This document shows positions 34,995 through 44,788 of a stretch of DNA of 64,000 nucleotides, piece after piece; the first letter of the stretch is position 1, and every line of letters begins with the position of its first letter. The notes under the pieces were generated by a model. That model saw only the letters and a program-made list of their open reading frames with translations, made no database searches and was not told the origin of the DNA. This stretch comes from Sporobolomyces roseus (lineage: Eukaryota > Basidiomycota > Microbotryomycetes > Sporidiobolales > Sporidiobolaceae). The DNA is taken from positions 372,001-436,000 of the forward strand of contig JADILM010000006.1 in assembly GCA_016617785.1 (NCBI GenBank), in the 5' to 3' direction. The position numbers were made by a program, and so were the translations under genes.

Positions 34995-35813
34995 CTACAA
35001 GTGTTCAGATTTCCTCATGAATGCCCTCTGATCCCTCAACCAATGCCTATATTGAGTCAAACTCCCCACTTTCTCTGCATAGTAATCTGGGATCGGGTTC
35101 ATAGCGCTACAAGAACAGAAACACAGAAACACACTCAGTCAAATCCTTTGCGAGAAAGAGCGGGAAGGACGAAGAGGACTCACGAATTTCTTGAAGCATC
35201 CGCTCGGTTTTTCACTACATGTCTAAAGAACTCTGTACTCCGCCAAGAAGCGTCCATCAGCCTCCGGATCTCAAGGGAGATGGTGAAAGAATCAAGAAGT
35301 ATACCTTTATCTTTCGCCTCCATAGCTTTCACATTCCTCCTATTAACGAGCTTCCATACACCACTTCCCAACACGGGTCCTGCCAACCATCCCAATCCAA
35401 CACACCCGATCGTTGCAGCTCCATAAACGAATACAGGTTGAATACCTAAGATTAAATTCGTAGGATCCATTTCCAGTGTCGCCTGTATCACCCTCGCTTC
35501 GTCAGCTCGATCAGGAAGATGAGCAGAGGGAGGAAAGAAGAGTGCGTACGAAATAAGAAGCACCACCGAAGAAACCGATTGCAGTAGTTGGAATTGAAGC
35601 GATTAAACCATACACTCTCGAAGACTTCCTTAGGTTCAAATAGGTAGGCCAGTCAATCTGTCGGGCTAAGGCTGATTCGGCTGCCGAGGGTGGTGAGATT
35701 GTAGATGAGGAAGTTGAGGAGGAGAATCGGGGAGAGAAGGGAGAACGGGGAGTGCGAGGGAGGAGAGATCGAGAGAGGGCAGAGAGTGGTAAGGTGCTTG
35801 GTCGGAGTGACAT
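34995..35813 (-). CDS. PAM17: PAM17, presequence translocase motor subunit
   Basis: Exons 35550-35813, 35305-35482, 35184-35232 and 34995-35106 give 200 residues. Pam17 is an inner-membrane subunit of the TIM23 import motor, helping assemble the Pam16/Pam18 module with mtHsp70 on the matrix side. The Ser/Arg/Pro-rich N-terminus is a mitochondrial presequence. Family strings are DWPTYLNLRKSSRVYGLIAS, the glycine-rich first membrane segment, LGWLAGPVLGSGVWKL for the second, RRNVKAMEAKDKEFFRHVVK, NRADASRNS, NPIPDYYAEKVGS and the C-terminal QYRHWLRDQRAFMRK. Length matches the family. Confidence 0.93.
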
Positions 35814-36177
35814 GATAGTGGATTTGGAGTGAATGAAGTGAATGGAAGGAGAAGAAGTCGCTCCATCATCTTCATCAAAAAACGAGCGAGGTTACGAAAT
35901 TTACTACGTTCTCTGGAGCTACTTGGAGTAGCATAGATAGCCGAACTAGATCGTAATACACTCAAATGTACAGCTAGTCGATTTATTGTGTTGTGAGTAA
36001 GTTGCTCGAGTCTTGGAGATTTCGCTCTTGCTCTTCCTCCTCATCCTCCGTAGCTTATCTATCTCTGTAGCTCACTAATCAACTCCTCGGCACCTCCAGA
36101 CAGCGCAACCCTCTCCTCTCACTTCCATCCCCCCTCACTCGGCTCGCTCCCTTTCTTCCCTATTTCTTCAATTCCAC
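35814..36177. promoter_or_regulatory. Divergent PAM17-DUF7918 promoter region
   Basis: 364 nt between divergent start codons, ending in a pyrimidine-rich leader before 36178. No other feature. Confidence 0.4.
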
Positions 36178-38829
36178 ATGCCTCCCCCAAATGCTCCAAA
36201 TGCCTCAACTCACCGCTACGCACTCCACCGACCCCGATTCCCAATAGGAGCCGCGCCAGCCGAGATCGCGCCCCCTCTCTCGCTCAGACGCAAACCTTTG
36301 AATACTACTCAGCCTCCCTCTCAAACTACTCAACAAGCGAGACAGGGTGGAACTCAGGTGGGAACTAGTCAGGGAGCTAGAGAGGGATTGGAGAGGGCGA
36401 AGAAGGAACAGGAGAGGGAAAAGGTCGAGAGAGAAAGGGTTGAGAGAGCGAAGGAGAAGGGAAAGGGGAAACAAGTGACAGAGGTACTCGTACTAGAGGA
36501 CGATGTACCTAGTTCGAATCGTGCAGCGAAAGAGAAGGGGAAAGGGAAAGAGGTCGTCACAGATAGAAGAGAAGAGGGACGTCCCGTAGGTATTCTAAAA
36601 ATGCCAGTTCAACAACTCGACTCGGGAGCGCAAGAACAAGCTCCAGACGTGAGTCAATCAATACAGTCGAATCAGCAGTTGAAGAATGGAAACAAGCAAA
36701 AGAAGAAGACGAGATCACAAGGCAACGACCCCTATCATTCGAATACGGGAAGCGATCCAGTCATTCAAGCGTATCTAGCACGAGGGAGAGGGAGGGGAAG
36801 AGGTCGAGGACGAGGAAGTTTCGAAGGTGGACATTGGAGAGGAAGAGGAAGAGGCAGAGGAAGAGGTGGATGGAGAGCTGGTGAGAGAAGTTTTACGAGA
36901 CATGGTCAGAATAGTTTACTGTACGTTTTCACGTCCCGCTTCAGCTCTCTTCTTTTGAGCAACGCTGACGGGAGTTGACGGCATTACAGATCGATTGGGG
37001 ACTTGAATAGTTGGGTTTTGGTGAATGATCGTGCAGTCGAGTTACACAATGTGAAACCGAAAGGACCTATGACAATGTCCGTCTTCCCTTTCTCTATCTC
37101 TCGTTCGATATGCGACTGATAGTAGAGTGTCAACCTCGCAGGTCCGCCTATATCTGTACTCCGACCCCTTCGACATCTCCCTCCGAATTCGCGATCGGAT
37201 TCCGAGATGATCGACCACCTTGCCCCGATTCCTTGGACCTGTTGATCGAATGTATAGTGGACGGAGTACCGGTGAAACATGAGGAAGTAGTCATACGAGC
37301 TGTCAAGGACGCGAGCGAGTTGGGAGGAAACAAAGGGAGGAGAAGAACTTGGACTTGGAGAGGGAGGAGAGAGAGCGCTGTACGTCACCGCTTCGATCGC
37401 TATTCGTACCCATAAGAGTGCTGATAGGATTCCGAAGGCTTGTCGTAGACGGTTATTCGACCATTCGTGTTCTCGCCGTTGAGATTGACTGAGGATGAAG
37501 ATTTAGCTTGTTCTTCTGAATCAATTATCCGGTCATTAGGAACGATCCAGTTGAAGATCTATAGAGGGACTGTCGGGATTCAAGCGGAAGACGAAGAGAG
37601 AAGGGATGATGGAGGGTATGAGGCGGGAATCGATCAGGTCAAGGAAATGGTTTTTGATGAGAGTGCTGCCAAGGTCAAGGGGAATGGGGTCAGTCATCAA
37701 GCTGGGTACGTTCAATTCTCTCCAAAGACCTGATTCTGTGCTACCAGAGCTGATCTCCAGGGATAACCGATCTGTACAGCTTGGGACCTGCGAGAACTGA
37801 GCATCAAACAGTCAGATCAACTTTCGAAATGTCTCCCTTGGATTCGGATTCGAAACCTTATGTCACGTTCGAATGGATCTATCGTTCTAGGGATGTGCTA
37901 GAGTTGCAGGGCATCATCGAACGTGAGCGAGAACTCTCGTCGAAATCCGTTGGGTCGCAGGACTGACATTTCGTAGGCTCCTGGTCACAGCTGAAGCACC
38001 TCCTACACCTCCTTCTGTATCAGGCTCAGCTTCTCGCTCGCCCTCGTCAGCCTCGAATAGAGCACCAACAGAACCGATCAAAGCCCGTACCGAATCACCC
38101 GCCTTACTCCTCGCTGGTCAACCCGCACCTCGACTCGCCACTACTCCCTTTCAGCAATCTACAGCAGATGCAGCTCGTCTGAAAGCAAAGAAAGAGGAAG
38201 ATGAAGAAACGAGGAGGATTATCGAGTTGAAACGGAGTAGGAAAATGATTGCTGAAAAGAGTGTGGGCGTGATGGTGCTCAGCGACGAGAGTGATGATGA
38301 AGGTCCAAGAGGAGCGAAGGGCAAAGGGAAAGCGAAGGCAAGGGAGGAAATCAAAGTTGATTCGTCAAGTCCAGTCAAGAAACCCGATCTCGCCCGTTCG
38401 ACCAAACCAACGCTACCGGTTCCGACCTCGACGACAAAGACTTTCCTCGCTTCGTCCTCATCTTCAGCATCAACTCCTCGAGCTCAACCTCCAGCTTCTG
38501 TCGAGAACGAAGATCAAGAGATCCTACGACTTCGTGCCGAAATCGCAGCATTGAAACGACAAACCCAACTGAACGAACTTCGGCGAGAACGAGACGAACT
38601 CGCTAGGAAAGCGGGAGCTGTTGCTTCGACGAGCGTGACTCAGCCACCGCAAGAGAAGAAGAAGAGGTTGTCGATGGCGGCTGAGGAGGAAGAGAGGGAA
38701 GTTGCTGGATTACTTATTGGCGGCAAGGAGAAAGAGGAGAGGAAGAAGAAGAAGCTTAGGGAAGATGCGAGTGGGACTGCAGAGGCAAAGCAGTGGGAGG
38801 AAATGGTGTTGAGCGATAGTAGCGAGTAG
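36178..38829 (+). CDS. RGG-repeat protein with DUF7918-like domain
   Basis: Exons 36178-36920, 36990-37076, 37142-37379, 37449-37705, 37761-37922 and 37977-38829 give 779 residues. The N-terminal 250 residues are low-complexity, with an Arg/Glu/Lys-rich helix and two Arg-Gly tracts (about residues 201-238). A globular part follows (AVELHNVKPKGPMTSAYICT, ATVIRPFVFSPLRLTEDED, LGTIQLKIYRGTVG, SKPYVTFEWIYRSRDVLELQ), which fits the basidiomycete DUF7918 domain of unknown function. The C-terminus has an acidic LSDESDDEG patch, Lys/Arg clusters and a coiled coil (ILRLRAEIAALKRQTQLNEL). RGG tracts often bind RNA or DNA, so a nucleic-acid role in the nucleus is inferred. The GTCCGT donor at 37077 is weak but keeps phase. 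Confidence 0.75.
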
Positions 38830-39272
38830 ACTTTTTTCTCTCGATAGATACTCGATTGTTGTTGTAATCAGTCCTTCTCTCGATTATGCCGCTCACATTC
38901 GAGAGATGTGAAAGTTCCGATGGAGAAGAAGGGGATGAAACAGAGTCAACCTCAAGCGAGAGTGCGAATCTTCGGTTGTTTCACTTCACTTCACTTCAAT
39001 TGCGACCGCTCAACTTTCGCAACTCACATCTACTAGGAGGGAGATTGACCAGCAGTCTGACGGCCACATTCGCTCACTCCTGGCCTAAACAAACTCAAGC
39101 CCCACCTCGAATTCCCCTTCCTCTCCCTCGCTTATAGGTGCCTTCTCGAGCTGCTCGAAGCTTATCAGAGCACTCATAAACCCTTCCTACCCTACTCGTA
39201 TCGCTCTTCGACTCTCTTCAACTCTCGCCTAACTCTTCCCATCCTTGATCTCCCGAGCCTATCTCCTGCGAT
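38830..39272. other. Intergenic region upstream of copy E
   Basis: 443 nt containing the DUF7918 gene 3' end and copy E's promoter. A short direct duplication, CACTTCACTTCA, lies near 38988. No coding signal. Confidence 0.4.
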
Positions 39273-41291
39273 ATGAACGCTCCTACGACCCCGAAGAAGC
39301 ACAGCAACCGCTCCAATACATTCAGTCCACTTCTCGGTGTGTCTTGGGGCTTCGTGACGGAGTGCGAAGCGATGAAGAGATTGGTCGAGAAACGAGAACA
39401 AGTCTTTCAGGAGCAAAGAGCTCGTCCAGTACCGAATCGTGAGTTCTCCCTGACGAGTCAGTTGACGAAGCGTCGAAGAAGAGCTGATAATTAACGATTG
39501 GCCGCATCGAATTTTCGCAGTGGGAAGGAAAGTTATCCTTTGTCAAGCAGCAATTGATGCTATAGCGACGGAGGACAAGGTCTTCCGAGGCCAGTTCGCA
39601 CAGTATGAAGAGTTCTGTCAAGCTGTCGCGGTCCCGGCTTTCCCGATCACCATCAAAATGATCGCACTCTTCGTTTTCGCCAAACTGTCGTGGAGATTTG
39701 CCCATTACGCTTCCACAGTCACTTATCTTCGGAGGGCGGCAAGAGTAACAGGTGGATATTATGATGAAGAACGCCAAACAGCGAGTCTGGTGATGAGTGA
39801 GGACGAGGCAGACGAAGTCTTGAAGAGCTTTATGAGGGAGATCAGAGCGAAAGTTGAGGTGGAAAAGCTTGCGACGAGCCTGGTTCAAGACGATGTTGTC
39901 GATGTAACGGCAGATAAAGGGTTACATACCCGTACGTCCCTTGATCGCTCTGAATAACGAAGTGCAACAGCTGAGTTTGTGCTTGATGAGAAAAGTCAAA
40001 CCGTCAACATCGCCACGGAAGAATCAGGACGACGCGGAGTCAGCTTCCGAGCTCGAGTTTGACGAGCTCGATGAAGATGAGCCGACCATGAATCAATCAT
40101 CCCAACCTACGCAAACATCTATCGAGCAAGATACGACTTCGCAGATTGTCGTGCAGCTGGTAAGTTCGCGATCCGACTTCGACTGCCCACTTTATAGCTT
40201 ACCAATCTTCCGATGTCCGATGTAGCCGATCCCAAACCTACCTCAGCCTGGTCAACGATTCAAGCAAATCGAAGATTTACTCGCACTTGTTTACAAAGCG
40301 GTCATCCCGGTCTATGGTATTGGCTGCTACATCCCTGGACATTGCCTCGCCATCAACTGCACTAGAAATCACTCGCAATTCAATAAACAACCTGGAGGTC
40401 GTTGTAATTGGCGAATAGCGACTGAAAGCGTTGGACTTGCGCGTGATCTCGTTGTCAGCCGTGAGAGATCACACCTCTTTCACAATCACGGACCGGACCC
40501 GAGAATCGTCAAGGATCCTGGATGGAGACCATTAATCAACGGGTCAAGACTTCAGCGAGCACTCGGTCTGAAGGTGACCGAAAGGAACGCGACTCAGCCC
40601 AAGGTGAGCTTTATAACCTTGTGCACTACTCACAGGTGGGGAACTGATCGGCGGGTTTCTTCAGCGCATCCGCAAGAGGCCACCCTCGACAGCTGCCGGT
40701 TCTCCCGTTCGCTCTCAGTCCGAATCGACGTTCAAGAAACCTCGACTTCCTTCACCTCGAGCAACCTCCCCTGTCCCGTCCACTTCGACTTTAGCTCGGC
40801 CTATAGCGCAACCTACATTGATCGATAACTCTTCCGCCTCTCGATATCCTCACCCCTCTGATTCAGCTGCTCCCTCAGCTCATCACACCTCGAATCAGTC
40901 CATATCCCATCCCTCATCCTCCTTATTCGCCCAGAGCGTTCAATCTCGTGTACTCCCGGATTATGCGTCTGCTTCTCAACCTCTCCTCGACAACGCCTCT
41001 TCACTTCCTCATCAACTTTCCCCTTCTTCCTCCGATTCTTTCCTGCCTCGACTTTCCTCTTTCCTTCGTTCCCTTCATCCTTCACTCGATTCGCTCGCTG
41101 TTCCCCTTCACTCATCCGGGATTGAATCGCTTCAACTACTTCAGCTGTTCTGCGCTTTCGAATCAACGACGATTGAACTGTATCTCGGTCTCCTCAAGGA
41201 AAGGGATTCCGAACAAACGATCTCGAACGTCCATCTACGCTTGCTCAAGAAGAAGTTGGTAGAGGCACAAGCTGAGGAATGGTCGAATTGA
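39273..41291 (+). CDS. Family copy E: putative HNH-class zinc DNA-binding protein
   Basis: Exons 39273-39438, 39521-39931, 39996-40159, 40226-40603 and 40665-41291 give 581 residues, the longest array copy. Modules: a divergent N-terminal block (FSPLLGVSWGFVTECEAMKR, with the usual WTA replaced by WGF); helical AQYEEFCQAVAVPAFPITIK with LFVFAKLSWRF; acidic linker; zinc module C-x14-C-x25-H-N-H (NCTRNHSQFNKQPGGRCNWR ... LFHNHGP); Ser/Pro linker; C-terminal block almost identical to copy D. The exon-3 acceptor at 39995 was chosen by phase and is the weakest junction. Mirror partner of D. Confidence 0.78.
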
Positions 41292-41802
41292 ACGATTGAG
41301 CGTAACGAGGAGGAGAGAAAGTCGTTGGAACTGTCGGACTCATTTGCGATTGTTTCAATACTTTGTCGATGTAAACATAATTCACCTCGAGACGCTTCTC
41401 GGGAGGTAGAAATAGGTTCGAGAGGCACCTTCGAGCTCCGAAAGAGAAAGAACAGCAGAACTTGCGAGAGGATCAGATCTCGAAATCAAGTTGCGAAAAG
41501 TCCAAGTCGTCTTCCTTCTCTCAACCTCACTCCCTTGCACCCCAACTTACTCACCGGATCATCGGTCTATAATAGCCCACAAACGCTATACTGCACGGCT
41601 ACTAGTCACTTTCAGTACTCTCGACTTCATCCGATCCATCCACATCTCGGAACAGCTCTCTCAGAAGTCTCACATCAGTTCGAAGGCTCGGAAGCGTTAC
41701 ACGAGGATCAGACAGAGTGTTAGTCAGGCCCTGCACACTTCTCATCTGCTCCAACTGCTGATGTGGGTTTGCTTTTCTCAAGATCAAGATCAGTGGGAAA
41801 GG
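41292..41802. other. E-F intergenic region
   Basis: 511 nt. The copy F frame is open upstream of its ATG to about 41491, but the translation there is not family-like, so the ATG at 41803 was preferred. Should hold the F promoter. Confidence 0.4.
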
Positions 41803-43810
41803 ATGGCACCTGGAGAACGAGGCAACATTAGCGGGTTTGATCCTTTGAAGAGTGTTACATGGACAGCATCGACGGATTCGAAGGAGATGAAGAAACTCGT
41901 CGAACTGAGGGAAACTATCTTTGCCAATCAACGCAACTACAGTAACGACCGTACGCTCATCTCCCTTCCTCCCCTTTGCCTTCTTACTCACATGATCATT
42001 GATTGGGACGTTGTAGAAGCGAACCGTCAGACTCGCTGTCAGGATGCGATCGAAAACAATCATACTACGGAAGCAGCGAAAACAGCTATCCTTACTCAGT
42101 ACAGTCGCTACAAAGACTTCTGTCAAGCCGTCAAGGTCCCGGTACATCCTATATCGACGTCGATGATTGCGCTATTTGCGTTTGCGAAGTGTTCATTCAA
42201 GAATATCAATGTTCGAAACACGGTCGCACTCCTTCGAGACGCAAGGAAGCGAACCGCCCAAGTCTGGAACTCCTCGAACGCCCTCGGCTCACTCGTTGAT
42301 TCTGCTTCCGTCGCGTTGGGGGAGTTTCAGAAGGAGAGAAAAGGTGTGCGTGTAAGACCTCAGAAAAAGGGTAAGTTTCCCCTTCTTCTGCTCATCGATA
42401 CTGACATGTCCCTGCCGCCGATGTCACTGATGTTCTCACACGTTGTCAAACAGCTATCGTCAAATCTGAATCTACGTCTACGTCAGGACAACACTCTAGC
42501 TCACCCAAAACTGCGAAAAACGATCTCGAATCAGTTTCAGACAGCGATATGAGCGGGTTGTACGACTCGGAGGAGTCGAATTCGGAGTCTGGAGATTCTG
42601 GGAACGAGGCACGAGCACAGCCGACTGAGCACTCCACGTCAAGTCGTCCTGTTTCTGCCGTCGTTTCTACCGCTAAGCAATCTCGAATCGAACAACTCGT
42701 GAGTCTCTTGACACACTCTCTCTCTCAGCTTGCGAGTCTTGTATTCACTAGAGCGACTGGTTCGACATAGCCTACACCTGGTCTCCCTCAGCCTGGTCAA
42801 CGATTCGATTCCATCGAGGATCTCCTCATTGCAGCCTACAGGGCTCTCATTCCAGTCTATGGAATAGGTTGCTACAAACTCCACAGCACCAACACTATCA
42901 ACTGCACTCGTAATCACAGTCAAGCGAAACCATCAGGAGCAAGGTGTAGTTGGCAACTCGTCGGTGAAGTCGATTTAGAGACGCAAGAAATCGTTGTCAG
43001 CGGCAAGAGCTCTACATTCAAGCACAATCACGGAGCAGATCCTCGAATTCTTTCGAATCCTGAGTGGAGACCACCTGTCAAAGTTCTTGCACTCAGACGA
43101 GCGATGGGATTGGACAGTCCGATGAAATCGTCGATCACACACAAGGTGAGGTCTCCTGACTTCATGTACTCGTCCAGGAGCTGACAGGCCGTGATGAACA
43201 GCGCAAGCTCAGCGACGATGAATGCTCTTCTCTCGCCGATTCGCACAATTCCTCGCACTCCGAACTGACCTTCAAGAAACCTCGCTTACCAAACCCGCAC
43301 ACCAATCAAGCTCGATACTCTTCAATGATACCACTACGAACATCTTCCGCTTCTCTCTCAGGTTATCCTGCACCGAACCGATTCCCCGGTAAGTCTCACT
43401 CAGCTTCTCCCTCAGTCTATACCTCGAATTCCACTATACCCCAGCACACGCAATTGATATCATCACACGGTGCTCAAATCGTCGTACCAACTTTCGATCC
43501 TTTCTCCTCTCACTCTTCGTCAACTCTCGCTTACGAGAATACCCCTTTCTCCGATTCTTTCCTACCTCGACTCGCTTCTTTCCTTCGATCTCTCCATTCT
43601 TCTCTCGACTCTCTTGCTTTACCTCTTTACACCTCCGGAATCAAGTCGAAAGAACTCCTCGACCTTTTCTGCGCTTTCGAATTCAGTACTCTCGATTCAT
43701 ACTTCATTCTGCTCAAAGAAAGGAACCCTGATCAGGAGATCTCGAATGTACACGTACGCTTGTTGAAGAAGAAGTTGAAGGAAGCGCAGGATGGCGATTG
43801 GGCATCGTAA
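41803..43810 (+). CDS. Family copy F: putative HNH-class zinc DNA-binding protein
   Basis: Exons 41803-41950, 42017-42370, 42454-42698, 42771-43145 and 43202-43810 give 576 residues with family phases. Modules: GFDPLKSVTWTASTDSKEMK; helical SRYKDFCQAVKVPVHPISTS with LFAFAKCSFKN; acidic Ser/Glu linker; zinc module C-x13-C-x25-H-N-H (NCTRNHSQAKPSGARCSWQ ... FKHNHGA; one residue shorter than the rest); Ser/Pro linker; C-terminal block SFLPRLASFLRSLHSSLDSL. It is a mosaic: N-terminal half like D, zinc module like E, last 85 residues nearly identical to C. Mirror partner of C. Confidence 0.8.
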
Positions 43811-43965
43811 TTCAGAGTTGAGTAGATGGAAAGTCAATGGAATGAACAAACGAGCTTTTCACTTTTCTTCTTCGTTTGTTTCGCTGCCAACGCTCGATCT
43901 CGCTAGCGTTGGCTACTTTGCCGTCGCTTTACTCGGTCCATCTCTGGCATACTACCCTTCCCTGT

Positions 43966-44045
43966 GCGTGGTCGAGGAGTGTTTGGATATGGGATGTACA
44001 CATTTCGATCAACCGGGTCAAGTTCTCCACACTCAAACCATCGCA
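43966..44045 (-). pseudogene. Relic of a Zn2Cys6 zinc-finger exon (right copy)
   Basis: Mirror counterpart of 23226-23305. Read on the minus strand it matches TF2's zinc-cluster loop (here PVDRNVYIPYPNTPRPR). At the nucleotide level the string GTGGTCGAGGAGTGTTTGGA is shared exactly with TF2 near 49540-49560. The cluster cysteines are missing. Confidence 0.55.
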
Positions 44046-44232
44046 GGCCTATGAGCTACAATCTGTTTCTCTCCTATGTGTACGCTTCAGCTACTCAAGA
44101 TTTTATCGACGTAGCAGGATTCGAGCTGTTTCATTGCTTCGTCGACGTTCGTCGGATTCTCGAAATTCTTCTTGCGCCTCGCCCTAATCTGAAGCCATCT
44201 GATCGCAGCGTCATCGGATCCATCTAAGATCC

Positions 44233-44439
44233 TCACTTCACGCCCGCGTCCGTCTCTCTCAATGGAGGGAAATTCATCGCAAACCAAAGTTGCGAAACTC
44301 GGGGTTTCATTTCTTCGTCGAGGCCTTCGAATGAAGCAGCATTCAGCTTGTCACTGAAGCGAGGTCTATCTTGCTTGGGTGCTGACGAGCTTGCATGCAC
44401 TAATCCTACGCTTTGCAATTCAGTTGCGATTCGTTCCAC
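44233..44439 (-). pseudogene. ATG-less conserved frame (right copy)
   Basis: Same 68-codon segment as in the left arm, with one visible residue change (Ala to Thr near the end). The first codon is GTG, not ATG. No splice partner was found. Likely a relic carried along by the duplication. Confidence 0.25.
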
Positions 44440-44788
44440 AGCGAAATGAGAGCGAGAGGAGCTTCCTCCCCTTGCACTTCCCCTCTCATTCCGCTTGTTC
44501 TTTGAGCTGATTCAATCAGGAAGCTACACGACATAGATCAGCACCCGCCTATTCGACTCACCCAGCTACAAGCCGTTCGAGGATCTGAAACATCTTGATC
44601 TCTCGAATCAAAGAGCGACTCCCTCTCGTCTCTCCACGACTTCAGGATAGGTGAGCAATTAGCTCTGATGCGCATAGCCTCTCCTGACTGACTGGCGATA
44701 TCCTCCATGTAGTTCACGCTAACTTTGACAGTTTCGTCTTCATCCAACTCCACTACAAATCCCTGAGCACAAGTCAAGGCCAGTGAAG

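Larger units (their letters stand above)
43811..44788. other. F-G intergenic region with gene relics
   Basis: 978 nt, mirror copy of the B-C interval, differing by small indels and scattered substitutions. Holds the minus-strand versions of both relics and the copy G promoter. Confidence 0.5.
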
